Part shown: positions 47,744 to 56,631 of the stretch, one piece after another
How the letters are laid out: each line of letters starts with the position of its first letter
Position numbering within the stretch: the stretch's first letter is position 1
Assembly (NCBI GenBank): GCA_002212985.1
Contig: NBMY01000077.1
Location: forward strand, 26,261 to 90,260
DNA: 64,000 nt
Origin: Sphingobacteriales bacterium TSM_CSS
GTDB lineage: Bacteria > Bacteroidota > Bacteroidia > Chitinophagales > UBA2359
Reading direction: 5' to 3'
The notes under the pieces: model-generated
Databases searched by the model: none
What the model saw: the letters and a program-made list of their open reading frames with translations, nothing else
What the model was told of the DNA's origin: nothing
Program-made: the position numbers and the translations under genes

Positions 47744-50059
47744 TTACTTCTTTTTGTATTTTGCCGGAATGGGGTTATCGGGCGATGCCGAATCCCATAA
47801 AATATTTACCACCCACCAACGGTTATTTTCATACACCAATTGTATGCTGTTAATGCCCGATGAAACTACGGGTCCGTTTACCTGTTCGCGACTTTCATAA
47901 GCGCTCATTACCTGTGCAATATTGCCAAACTGTTCTAATGTGCGGCCGGTTTCTTTTTCAAAGAAAGAAACCAAGGCAGATTGCTGAGCCGATTCAATGA
48001 ACTCGTTAAGGCTGTAGTTGCGGTAGTTATGTTGCCCCGATGTGTTGGCTGCCACCGAAATCAGGCGGGCATCGGGTTTGCAAAGAGCACGCAGGCTGTT
48101 CCAGTCTTTACCCTCCAAAACACCCGAAACCGATTGGTAAAGGTTGCTTACAATACTGTCAATGGTAGCTACTTTTTCAATCGCAATGTCATAGGTGGCA
48201 AGCTGAGGTGCCTGCAGCCACACTTTGCGCACAGCCAGTTGCTTTTGTGAGGGTGCGCTGTTAAACCGAAGTTGGTGATAGCGTTTTTTATCCATTCGGC
48301 TGGCCGGGGCTTTCAGTTCCAGTTCCTCACCGTTTCTAAGCACAACCACCCGCATGGTGTCGCCATCTTTTAAACTGGCAGTGGCGTTTTTGAAGAAATT
48401 TTCCATGTCAGAAAGGTCAATTTCTTTGCCGTTAATTTTCAGCAACTCGTCACCGGGCTGATACCCCATTTGCCGGCTAAAGGTATTGGTTTCGTCAATT
48501 TCCTGTATGGTAAGGTGGTAGGTTTGGGGGTTAAACCCGATGCTGGCATTTCCGCCGATAGAAAAATCGGAATATGTTTCTTCGGCAATATAATCTATGC
48601 CGGCCAGGTTAAATATATCGCTATATGGCAGGGGTTGGTTTCCGCTTATGTAAGCAGCAAAGAATTTACCAATTTCGGGATTGGTTAGAGCAGTTATATC
48701 GTTAATAAGCTCTTCATCTTTAAAAGGCTTGTCTTTTCCATACTTGCCCGATAAATCAGCAATGAGTTTCCGGAGCGAATATTTTCCGCCCGATAAAGCA
48801 ATCAGTTTAAGGTCTAAACACAGGCTGATGAGTGCTCCTTTTTCGTACACGTTTTGGTATTGCGAGGCATAAACATCGGCGCTGCCGCGGCTCATAACGG
48901 TAAATGGCAGAGTATCGTTGTAGTATTGAGTTGCGTTCACGATTTTATCGCGCACTTTGTTTAAGTACTCATCGGGGGTAATTAAGCCGTATTGCACCTG
49001 AACATGGCTGGCGGCATATTCGGTGCTGCCTTCATACAGCCACAGGTGTTCCGACATTTCTGGCTTGCTGAAATTAAAATAATGTATTTGCTCAGAATGC
49101 AGGTTCAGCGGTGTTACAATATGGAAAAACTCATGTGCCGCTACATCAACAATAAACGGTATAAGCACTTCCTGCGGGTATTCGGGCAGGTAGTAAAAAG
49201 AGGAGTAAGAGTGTTCCAGTGCTCCCTGCATGCGCGACGATTCGGCAGGCGGAACAAAGTAAAAAAGAAAAGCGTATTTTTTTACCGGTAAATGGTCGCC
49301 ACCCAAGTAATCTTTGATGGCATGAAGCATATTGCTGAGGCTTTTGGCCACATAACCCGATGTTACCATGCCATTGGGAGAATACACCGATACCAATACC
49401 TGTGTGCCGGCTATGTTAATGGTGGTGGTATCGGGGCGGTTGTACATTATAGGCGCATCTACCAGCAAACCATAGTTTGCTGTTGCAAACACATCTTTTT
49501 GGGGCGAAGTGCTTTCGGGAATTAAGCCGCTTGAGCCGTAAAATTCGGCAGGTTTGGTTATTTCTACGCGGTAGGGTAGGTTTTCCATGCCTTCAAAATA
49601 GCCAAAGAATCCATGTGTGTTTACCACTATGTTTTTTTGATCCTGTATGTTGGTGCCGGCCATGGGGTAAACGGGCACATCGCCCTGGTCGGCGTCAAAA
49701 GTGTCGTTTACCTTATAGGTTATTTTACCCAGTTTATTGGCTTTTGCTATTTGCCAGCCGTTTGGATCAATTTGTTTAACTTTTAGCGGTTTACCTTTGG
49801 TGTCAAAAGCTTTAAGGTCTTCAATAAAACGCCCGAAATCGGAAACTGCATACGTGCCGGGTATAATTTTAGGCATTCGGTACACTGCTGTTGAGCCATT
49901 AACGGGCGGTGTAAGCAGGGTAACGGTTATTTGGTCGTTGTTAACACTGCCCACATCAAGGCTGAAACGGTAGGTGTTGTTTTGGGCTGTTGCGCCGGTC
50001 CAGGGTAACCACGAAACAATTAGTAGGAGCAGAAAAGCAATGGAAATGTGGTTTTTCAT
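47744..50059 (-). CDS. M61-family metallopeptidase with PDZ and C-terminal NTF2-like domain
   Basis: This is a 771-residue exported protein with signal peptide (about 1-25). An N-terminal beta-rich domain is followed by a thermolysin-like catalytic domain with HEFFH (309-313) and the downstream LYEGSTEYAASH segment supplying the third zinc ligand. A PDZ domain (about 500-590, GYQPGDELLKINGKEI) follows. These are the standard parts of M61 glycyl aminopeptidase-like enzymes. The last about 135 residues look like an added NTF2/SnoaL-like domain, with a helix start (IDSIVSNLYQSVSGVLEGKDWNSL region) and a closing VYENNRWWVVNILW strand. It should act in the periplasm or outside the cell. Its neighbours are unrelated. 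Confidence 0.88.
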   Translation of the reverse strand: MKNHISIAFLLLLIVSWLPWTGATAQNNTYRFSLDVGSVNNDQITVTLLTPPVNGSTAVYRMPKIIPGTYAVSDFGRFIEDLKAFDTKGKPLKVKQIDPNGWQIAKANKLGKITYKVNDTFDADQGDVPVYPMAGTNIQDQKNIVVNTHGFFGYFEGMENLPYRVEITKPAEFYGSSGLIPESTSPQKDVFATANYGLLVDAPIMYNRPDTTTINIAGTQVLVSVYSPNGMVTSGYVAKSLSNMLHAIKDYLGGDHLPVKKYAFLFYFVPPAESSRMQGALEHSYSSFYYLPEYPQEVLIPFIVDVAAHEFFHIVTPLNLHSEQIHYFNFSKPEMSEHLWLYEGSTEYAASHVQVQYGLITPDEYLNKVRDKIVNATQYYNDTLPFTVMSRGSADVYASQYQNVYEKGALISLCLDLKLIALSGGKYSLRKLIADLSGKYGKDKPFKDEELINDITALTNPEIGKFFAAYISGNQPLPYSDIFNLAGIDYIAEETYSDFSIGGNASIGFNPQTYHLTIQEIDETNTFSRQMGYQPGDELLKINGKEIDLSDMENFFKNATASLKDGDTMRVVVLRNGEELELKAPASRMDKKRYHQLRFNSAPSQKQLAVRKVWLQAPQLATYDIAIEKVATIDSIVSNLYQSVSGVLEGKDWNSLRALCKPDARLISVAANTSGQHNYRNYSLNEFIESAQQSALVSFFEKETGRTLEQFGNIAQVMSAYESREQVNGPVVSSGINSIQLVYENNRWWVVNILWDSASPDNPIPAKYKKK

Positions 50060-50247
50060 TTGTGTTCGTACTTAGGACAGCCCGTAGCCGTTTTTGAGGA
50101 ATTAATCGGCAAAACAACAACGGGTTGGTTAATAAATTACAAAATATTATATTGGCAATGACAAGGCAATATGCCCACCCTTTGCCCAAGGGCATACACC
50201 AAATAGAAAAAACAATTTGAAGGGGTAAAGGTTCTGAATATAAATGT

Positions 50248-51063
50248 TTATTCTCCCAAAATAATGGGTAAACCGTTTTTACCCGACCCTATAACCACCA
50301 CTTTGCTGTTTTGAGATTCGGCTAAGTTTTGGGTGGCTTCAATACCTTTCCAACGCAGGTATTGGTCGCTAAGCCCTTGGTTTACAATTTCCTGAAATGC
50401 TTTAATACCTTCGGCTTCTATGCGTTTGCGCTCGGCTTCCTTGCGTTCTTTTGCTATTCGGAACTCATACTGTTCTTTCTCTTGTTGCTGAACCAGTTTG
50501 GTTTGAATTGCCTGTTCAATGGTAGCGGGTAGTTTTATGGAGCGCAGGTTTACCGCCTTTAGTTCAATATACTTGGCTTGCAACGTGGTTTCTACCATGT
50601 GCTGTATGCCAAACCTTACCGAGTCGCGTTTGGAAGAATAAACTTCTTCGGGTGTGTACTTGCCTATGACCTCGCGCGAAGCAGACCGCACTACGTCTTT
50701 CACAATTTTTTCGGCATAATCGGGGCCTATTTCTTCGTGCAAATAACCTAATTTAGCAGCAGTTGGGTTAAACCGCACCGAAATATCTACGGTAATAGGC
50801 AATCCGTCGCTCGACAAAACGTCCATGGTTTCTTCGCGTATTTGTTCGCGCAGGTCATATACAATCATGGAATTCCAAGGGGCAACCACATGAAACCCTT
50901 GCCCGTAAACATGGTCTTTGTCTAGACCGCCGCTAAACTTTTTAAACAGAACACCTTTTTCGCCGGTATGAATGGTTATAAAAGTGCTGCTGGTAATCAT
51001 AATAAGCACTACAACGCCTACGGCAAAAAGGCTTAAAATGCGAATGATTCTTTGCTGGTTCAT
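50248..51063 (-). CDS. Prohibitin-like SPFH/band-7 membrane protein
   Basis: This is a 271-residue protein with one N-terminal membrane helix (about 7-28) and an SPFH domain (about 30-205) with FKKFSGGLDKDHVYGQGFHVV, TVDISVRFNP and YTPEEVYSSKRDSV. A charged coiled-coil (about 195-235, rich in EKEQYEFRIAKERKEAERKR) and a short tail follow. Prohibitins form large membrane rings that regulate AAA proteases such as FtsH in other systems. No protease gene is adjacent. The neighbouring kinase gene is on the same strand 106 bases upstream, so co-transcription is possible but not evident. Confidence 0.9.
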   Translation of the reverse strand: MNQQRIIRILSLFAVGVVVLIMITSSTFITIHTGEKGVLFKKFSGGLDKDHVYGQGFHVVAPWNSMIVYDLREQIREETMDVLSSDGLPITVDISVRFNPTAAKLGYLHEEIGPDYAEKIVKDVVRSASREVIGKYTPEEVYSSKRDSVRFGIQHMVETTLQAKYIELKAVNLRSIKLPATIEQAIQTKLVQQQEKEQYEFRIAKERKEAERKRIEAEGIKAFQEIVNQGLSDQYLRWKGIEATQNLAESQNSKVVVIGSGKNGLPIILGE

Positions 51064-51169
51064 AATTGCTGTTTATTTATTGGAAATGTTTTTTGAAGGT
51101 GTTTTGTCATACTCGGGTATAAGTATTACAATAAAAATGGCAAAAAAGTTTCAGAACAAACAACAATGG

Positions 51170-53776
51170 TTACAGCGTAAAAACCGGTATGGCAATTTTT
51201 ACCTCGGTACCCGATGGTTCTTTATCAGTTGTGTACAGGTCGGTAATTTGCACTTCAATGGGTTTTTTAAGCAGCCGGTTCAGCAATGCCAGCCTTTCTC
51301 GCGGGTTAATTGTGCCAATACCCGTACCGGTGCGGTTGCTTTCTAATGCTCGGGCTTTGTTTCTGCCTATGCCGTTATCGGTTACGGTGCAAAGCAATAC
51401 ATCGGGCATCGGCTGTTCAAAACAAATATGCAGGTTGCGGCTGCCTTCGGTTTTTCTGAGTAGGCCGTGCTGTATGGCGTTTTCCACATACGGTTGTATA
51501 AGCATGGGCGGTATGCCCGTTTCGCTTTGCACAATGTTTGGGGCAACGGTTATTTTATAGTCAAACATATCTTTAAACCTGAGCGCTTCAATTTGCAGGT
51601 ACAGTTGCAGGTATTCAAGTTCTTCTTCAAGGCTTATGTAGGAGCGCTGCGAGTTGTTGAGCACTTTGCGAATGAGGGTGGCAAATACCGATAGGTATCG
51701 GTTTGCCGAAAGTTTGTCGTTTTGGGTTATAAAATATTGTATGGCATTGAGCGAGTTAAATATAAAATGTGGGTTCATTTGTGTTCGAAGCGCCATTTGT
51801 TCTGATTCTACCGTGCGGCGCTGCAATTCGCTTCGGTCTTTAAAATACGATACAGCCAAGTAAGCCGCACCAATAACGCCCGAAGCCAGTAGCAGCAGCG
51901 CCGCTAATTTAAAATACCATGTTTGCCAAAGCGGCGGCATAATTACCAACCTCACCGAGGCCGTTTGCCGGCTTATTCGTCCCCATTTATCGTAAGCTGC
52001 CACTCTGAAAACATAATCTCCGGGCGGCAAAGAAGGATATTGTACCATGGTCAGGCCGGTTTGCAGCCACTCGTTTTGCAACCCTTGCATTTGGTAAAGG
52101 TATTGCAGTTTGCCACCCAACCTATACGAAATGCCTGCAAACTCAATGCTAATGTTATTTTGGTTATATTTTAGCAGATAATTACTTTTTAAAGGCACAG
52201 GTTGGTTCCACACTTTAATGGCATGAAGGTAAACAGGCAGGGGTGTTGCTGTATCGGGTTTTATGTTCGGAACCGGAAAAAGGGTTAGTCCGTTTACCGT
52301 AGCCACCCAAACCGAATCGGCATGAACCCAAACATCGTTCACAAAATCGGCGGCCAGCCCGTCTGCGGTGGTAATAGTGGTGACCTTAGCCGTATTAGCC
52401 TCCATATTTTTCAGGGTAATGAGGTTTAGCCCGTTGTTGGTGGCCACCCAAATGCGGTTTTGGTCATCGGCAAAAATGGCATTGCAGTTGTTGCAGCTAA
52501 GCCCGTTGGCAATGGTTAAATGCAACAGTGCGTTGTTCCTTTTTACCAGTACGCCTGTATCGGCAGTAGCCAGCCAAAGCCGGTTCATGGTATCGGTACA
52601 AAGGTCGTTAATGGGTTTTGACAGCAAGGGGGCTTTATTGCCTAAGTAGTAGTTTTTGCCGTTTTCATTCCTGTACAACCCGCCCGAAGTTCCAATCCAC
52701 AACCTGCCATTAGCATCAACTGCCAAAGCGTTTACCTGCTGCCTAATGGGTAAAATGGTTGTTTCGGAACCGGTTTTAGTATTTATTTGGGAGGGGTATT
52801 GGTATTTACCCACCCAAAGAAGGTTGTTTTGGGCATAAGCCAGCGAAGTAGTAGGCGTTAAATTAACTACAAACCAATCGGTTTGGCGGTTCATGAAATA
52901 TAGTCCGCCGTCTGTGGCAAACCAGGCATTGTTGTTTTGGTCAAAGGCTATATCGTTAATGCGGTTAAAGGCGTTTGCAGAGTTGCCGGGGGTAAAACTA
53001 TCCCATTGGTTTCCTTTGGCAGAAAGACGGGCTACACTGCCTCTGCCTGTTCCTGCCCAAATATTGCCGTTACGGTTTCCTGTTACCGAGTAAATGTTGT
53101 TGGAGGGTAGCCCGTTATCGGTGGTAAAAGTAAGCACATTGGGGTGCGACAGTAGAAACACGCCGTCGTCTAAGGTGCAAAACCAATAGTTGCATTCCCG
53201 GTCTTTTAGGATGGCAGTAATGGTTTTGCGTAACAGGAGCGGTTGTACTTTCAGTTGCGGGGTTTGGTAGTTGGTACATAGGTATGCACCACCCCCCCAG
53301 GTTCCAATCCACAAGGTATGTCGGTTTTCCTGCAGAACACAGCTTACCGGTTGCAGGAAAAAGCTGTTTTGGTTGGGCAGCAGGTGCTGCCGGGCGGTAT
53401 CGGAATCATTATACAAGGCGTTTTGATATTCAATGGCTGCATCGGTGCGGTTAACCGGCCGCCAAAGTTTAGTTTTCAGTTGTTCGTTCAGGTTTCTTAC
53501 ATACATTGTTGGCACATCGGCCGGTGTGGAATAGCAAAAAAAGGTTTGCCCGTTAAACAGGCAAACACCCGTTGACGTGGAAACCCAAATATACCCAAGA
53601 CTGTCCTGAACAATATTATAGGTTTGCATGGTAGGCAGACCGTTGTCAATACTATAATGCCTGTACATGGGTTGCTGTGCTGCAACCCATCCGGCTGTGC
53701 AAAGCAGGCACAACAGGGCAAATAACCAATATTTGGGAACTGTTTTGGAGAGGTGCAACATTGCAGGGCAGAGCAT
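51170..53776 (-). CDS. Two-component propeller sensor with LytS-type histidine kinase domain
   Basis: This is an 868-residue sensor kinase; ATG 53776 or 53761 both precede the signal segment (YWLFALLCLLCTAGWVAAQQ). The extracytoplasmic part holds Reg_prop-type beta-propeller repeats (for example NGLPTMQTYNIVQDSLGYIW, WVATNNGLNLI) and a Y_Y_Y domain (YLYQMQGLQNEWLQTG ... PPGDYVFRVAAYDKWG). After one membrane helix (about 615-640) comes a His_kinase domain with the phosphate-accepting His670 in MNPHFIFNSLN, and an HATPase (MLIQPYVENAIQHG, DNGIGRN). Most such kinases sit beside a LytTR response regulator. None is here, so its partner is elsewhere. Confidence 0.92.
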   Translation of the reverse strand: MLCPAMLHLSKTVPKYWLFALLCLLCTAGWVAAQQPMYRHYSIDNGLPTMQTYNIVQDSLGYIWVSTSTGVCLFNGQTFFCYSTPADVPTMYVRNLNEQLKTKLWRPVNRTDAAIEYQNALYNDSDTARQHLLPNQNSFFLQPVSCVLQENRHTLWIGTWGGGAYLCTNYQTPQLKVQPLLLRKTITAILKDRECNYWFCTLDDGVFLLSHPNVLTFTTDNGLPSNNIYSVTGNRNGNIWAGTGRGSVARLSAKGNQWDSFTPGNSANAFNRINDIAFDQNNNAWFATDGGLYFMNRQTDWFVVNLTPTTSLAYAQNNLLWVGKYQYPSQINTKTGSETTILPIRQQVNALAVDANGRLWIGTSGGLYRNENGKNYYLGNKAPLLSKPINDLCTDTMNRLWLATADTGVLVKRNNALLHLTIANGLSCNNCNAIFADDQNRIWVATNNGLNLITLKNMEANTAKVTTITTADGLAADFVNDVWVHADSVWVATVNGLTLFPVPNIKPDTATPLPVYLHAIKVWNQPVPLKSNYLLKYNQNNISIEFAGISYRLGGKLQYLYQMQGLQNEWLQTGLTMVQYPSLPPGDYVFRVAAYDKWGRISRQTASVRLVIMPPLWQTWYFKLAALLLLASGVIGAAYLAVSYFKDRSELQRRTVESEQMALRTQMNPHFIFNSLNAIQYFITQNDKLSANRYLSVFATLIRKVLNNSQRSYISLEEELEYLQLYLQIEALRFKDMFDYKITVAPNIVQSETGIPPMLIQPYVENAIQHGLLRKTEGSRNLHICFEQPMPDVLLCTVTDNGIGRNKARALESNRTGTGIGTINPRERLALLNRLLKKPIEVQITDLYTTDKEPSGTEVKIAIPVFTL

Positions 53777-53927
53777 TGGGTAAATTGTTGGGCAGAGGCA
53801 TTACAGCTACAAATTAAAGCAAATACTTTATCAAAATACATTTTTTTCTTACCTTGCGCAAAAATTGTTGCTTACTTTACCTAAGAAGGGTAAATATAGT
53901 TATTTCATTGAGCCACAACACACCCGT

Positions 53928-54533
53928 ATGGAAGATACAAGCAAAGAGCAATATATGTCTGATGCCGAGCGTAACCGAATTGTTGAAATCGAATTTATAC
54001 CCCACTTAGAGGCATTGTACAATTTTGCCTACCGCCTTACCTTTAATGAAACCGATGCCGAAGACCTCGTGCAGGAATCCCTGCTAAAGGCTTGCCGTTC
54101 TGTTGAGTCTTACCAATTGGGAACTAATGCCAAAGCGTGGTTGTTTACAATATTGCGGCACGTATTTATTAACGATTACCGCAAAAAAAGCAAAATGCCC
54201 CAGCGGGGAACCATTGAAGATATTGAAAAGCACCATCATGCACAGGAGGGCATCAAAGGAAAGCATCTTAATCTAAGTCATGAAGCTTTTCAGGACATGT
54301 TGGGCGATGAAGTGCTGGCAGCAATAGAATCTTTGTCGGAAGAGTTTAAAACCATCATTCTGCTTGACCTTGAAGATTTTAAATATGCCGAAATGGCCGA
54401 AATCATTAGCATACCTGTTGGAACCGTACGCTCCCGTTTGTTCAGGGCCCGAAAAGAATTGCGAAAGAAATTGCGCGACTATGCCAACCAAATGGGTTAT
54501 GATGATCAAGAAAACTCTGAACCGGTTGAATAA
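53928..54533 (+). CDS. ECF-type sigma-70 family RNA polymerase sigma factor
   Basis: This is a 201-residue sigma factor from ATG 53928; an in-frame TTG at 53865 is less likely. Region 2 is visible (LYNFAYRLTFNETDAEDLVQ, then TNAKAWLFTILRHVFINDYR), and region 4 as IILLDLEDFKYAEMAEII with VGTVRSRLFRARKELRK. A gap rich in His/Lys lies between them. It directs transcription of a target set that cannot be read from here. No gene for a typical transmembrane anti-sigma factor follows; instead a small Lys-rich gene lies 202 bases downstream under its own promoter. Confidence 0.93.
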   Translation: MEDTSKEQYMSDAERNRIVEIEFIPHLEALYNFAYRLTFNETDAEDLVQESLLKACRSVESYQLGTNAKAWLFTILRHVFINDYRKKSKMPQRGTIEDIEKHHHAQEGIKGKHLNLSHEAFQDMLGDEVLAAIESLSEEFKTIILLDLEDFKYAEMAEIISIPVGTVRSRLFRARKELRKKLRDYANQMGYDDQENSEPVE

Positions 54534-54629
54534 TCCCCCAATTAAGTTGCCTGATGCCTTTGAAAAACCCATCACCAAAAGGTTTTTTACAACAAAATGC
54601 CCGAAAATTTGTTTTTCAAGAAAAAAAAA

Positions 54630-54661
54630 TTTGCACCGAACCGAAACTTTTAATAAATTTG
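54630..54661 (+). promoter_or_regulatory. Bacteroidota-type promoter of the 84-residue gene
   Basis: TTTG (54630-54633) and TAAATTTG (54654-54661) with a 20-base spacer match the consensus exactly. They lie about 75 bases before ATG 54736. Confidence 0.65.
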
Positions 54662-54735
54662 ATAGTCCAAATAAAGCAGTTCATCAAACAAAATCTTACA
54701 GCCAAAAAAAAGCTTAATTTTAAACTCAGCTAAAC

Positions 54736-54990
54736 ATGAAAGTTAAAACAGATGCGTACCAGCGCAATAACCAAGCCGCAACAGATAAAACAGGAAATGA
54801 CAAAACCGCTGAAACGGTAAAATCAAAACTGTTGCCCAATGAGGTTAAGCAAAACCACAGAACCGGAAACAACAGCACATCGCCCGTTTCTCTTAAAGAG
54901 TTTTTGCATAATAAATTACCCCGTAAAGCAGTATCAGATCGCCTGGTAACTTCTATAAAAGAAAAAATTAAAGCTTTTCATTTGCTATAA
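54736..54990 (+). CDS. Small Lys-rich protein of unknown function
   Basis: This is an 84-residue protein with no signal peptide or membrane segment. The first about 50 residues are polar, Asn/Lys/Thr-rich and probably disordered. The last about 34 residues (SLKEFLHNKLPRKAVSDRL, then a Lys-rich helix) look helical. I do not recognise a family. A consensus promoter directly upstream supports it as a real gene with its own transcript. Its position after the sigma factor suggests but does not show a regulatory link. Confidence 0.6.
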   Translation: MKVKTDAYQRNNQAATDKTGNDKTAETVKSKLLPNEVKQNHRTGNNSTSPVSLKEFLHNKLPRKAVSDRLVTSIKEKIKAFHLL

Positions 54991-55124
54991 GCTATAGCAG
55001 CAAATAAATTCGCGCTGTTTTTCAATTTTTGGTTGCTCAGCAAGGGTGTCATGTCTTTTTTCTTTAGATAAGAAGGTGTAGCTCTGTTTGTATGCAACAA
55101 CCATAACGCCTATAATCCCTATCA

Positions 55125-56051
55125 GTGGCAGAGCAAAGCGGCATGCAACTTACCGAATTGTATGAACAGGTAATTGCCGGTAATTTTCGGGCGTTGGCCA
55201 GGGCTATTTCACTGGTAGAAAACGAAATGCCGGGCTATGGGCAATTTTTACAAGAACTTACTTTTACCCGTTTTACTCCTGTAATTGGTATTACCGGACC
55301 GCCGGGTGCCGGTAAAAGTTCTTTGGTAAATGCATTGGTGGGTACTTTGCTTGCCCAAAAAGCTAAAATTGCCATTCTTGCCATTGACCCAACCTCGCCT
55401 TTTAACTATGGCGCCTTGCTGGGCGATAGAATAAGGCTTGCCCAACATTTTAACAATCCGGATGTTTACATACGTTCCATGGCTACCCGCGGCTCATTGG
55501 GCGGCTTATCAGATAAAATTATTGAGGTAACAGACGTGGTGCGCAATGCTCCATTTGATTATATTTTTATAGAAACGGTAGGAGTGGGGCAATCTGAAGT
55601 GGAAATTGCAGGATTGGCCGATACCACTATAGTAGTGATGGTTCCCGAAGCCGGCGATGAAATTCAAACCATGAAATCTGGCATTATGGAAATTGCCGAT
55701 ATTTTTGCGGTAAACAAAGCCGACCGCGACAGCGCCGATGCCTTTGCCCGCAACCTTGGTAAAATGCTGCACGAAAAACCGGCTGCTGCGTGGAACGTAC
55801 CGGTAATTAAAACCATTGCCAACAAAAACGAAGGTATAGAAGAATTGCTGGCGCAAATTCAAAAGCATACCCAAATAAACCAGCTTAATCCCAAAAAAGC
55901 CTTTCTTCTGGCACAAAAAGCGCTGCAACTAATACAAAAACAGCGTATGAAAGACATTGACCGCATTGGGTTAAAAAACCAGATTGCACAACTTTTGGCG
56001 CAAAACCGGCATTTTAACCTGTACCGCTTCATAGAAAAATATTACACCTGA
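55125..56051 (+). CDS. meaB: Methylmalonyl-CoA mutase-associated GTPase MeaB (ArgK family)
   Basis: This G3E-type GTPase loads and protects adenosylcobalamin in methylmalonyl-CoA mutase. It has 308 residues from GTG 55125; ATG 55143 would remove six residues and is equally plausible. The Walker A motif GPPGAGKSS (58-66), the switch region with IDPTSPFNYGALLGDRIR, DYIFIETVGVGQSE (Walker B and G3) and FAVNKADRD (the NKxD guanine motif) are all present. The C-terminal helical part is a dimerisation arm. The mutase subunits are not in the window. Confidence 0.94.
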   Translation: MAEQSGMQLTELYEQVIAGNFRALARAISLVENEMPGYGQFLQELTFTRFTPVIGITGPPGAGKSSLVNALVGTLLAQKAKIAILAIDPTSPFNYGALLGDRIRLAQHFNNPDVYIRSMATRGSLGGLSDKIIEVTDVVRNAPFDYIFIETVGVGQSEVEIAGLADTTIVVMVPEAGDEIQTMKSGIMEIADIFAVNKADRDSADAFARNLGKMLHEKPAAAWNVPVIKTIANKNEGIEELLAQIQKHTQINQLNPKKAFLLAQKALQLIQKQRMKDIDRIGLKNQIAQLLAQNRHFNLYRFIEKYYT

Positions 56052-56087
56052 GCGCACAAATACCCGAGTGCTATTTGTTATTATGTA

Positions 56088-56112
56088 AGTGGTAAAAAAA
56101 CCACGTTTTTTT
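56088..56112 (+). terminator. Short hairpin terminator after meaB
   Basis: GTGGT (56089-56093) pairs with ACCAC (56100-56104), followed by a run of T. The stem is short, and the A-rich loop and T-rich tail lend support. Confidence 0.55.
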
Positions 56113-56162
56113 GTTCAAACTGCACAGTTGCCAATACCTGCAAACTTGCAGAAAAAGACGGG

Positions 56163-56194
56163 TTGGTGTAGTACCGCAAAAAATTGTACTTTTG
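56163..56194 (+). promoter_or_regulatory. Bacteroidota-type promoter of the tatA-like gene
   Basis: TTG (56163-56165) and TACTTTTG (56187-56194) lie 21 bases apart. The leader to ATG 56223 would be about 22-25 bases. Confidence 0.55.
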
Positions 56195-56222
56195 TATTTC
56201 ACAAACTAAAAACAGCAACAAC

Positions 56223-56459
56223 ATGCATACCATTTTATTGCTTTCCATGCCGGGCGGCGGCGAAATGATTTTAATTCTGCTGGTAATTTTACTCCTTTTC
56301 GGTGGTAAAAAAATTCCCGAATTGGCCCGTGGGTTAGGCCGCGGTATCAGAGAGTTTAATCAGGCTAAAAATTCGATACAGCAAGAATTAGAAGACGGTT
56401 TAGATGAAGATGCAACTCCTCAGCGCACCAAAAAAGGCAGCACGGTTACCAAAGAATAA
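56223..56459 (+). CDS. tatA: TatA/TatE-type twin-arginine translocase component
   Basis: This is a 78-residue inner-membrane protein starting at ATG 56223; an upstream in-frame ATG at 56184 overlaps the promoter. It has a short periplasmic N-terminus, one membrane helix ([20 protein letters not shown]), the amphipathic helix [17 protein letters not shown] and a charged tail. The FGGKKIPEL hinge is the family hallmark. TatA multimers form the pore for folded proteins recruited by TatC. No tatC is present in the window. Confidence 0.92.
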   Translation: MHTILLLSMPGGGEMILILLVILLLFGGKKIPELARGLGRGIREFNQAKNSIQQELEDGLDEDATPQRTKKGSTVTKE

Positions 56460-56545
56460 ACATCGGTATTTCAACGGGCAGCAAGCAGCATCGGGTTTTT
56501 TACCATTTCAGCGGGATTGTATGGCGGGTGCTGCGGAGCAATAAT

Positions 56546-56580
56546 ACCCTTTTCCCCTTCTTAAAAAAAGAAAGGGTGGG
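56546..56580. terminator. Possible bidirectional terminator between tatA and polA
   Basis: ACCCTTT (56546-56552) pairs with AAAGGGT (56571-56577), with an A-run inside and T- or G-rich flanks. It lies between convergent genes. The loop pairs poorly. Confidence 0.35.
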
Positions 56581-56631
56581 GGTTTTGCATTTTTATGAGT
56601 GAAGGGCTATTTAGTGCCCCAAAACGTTGTT

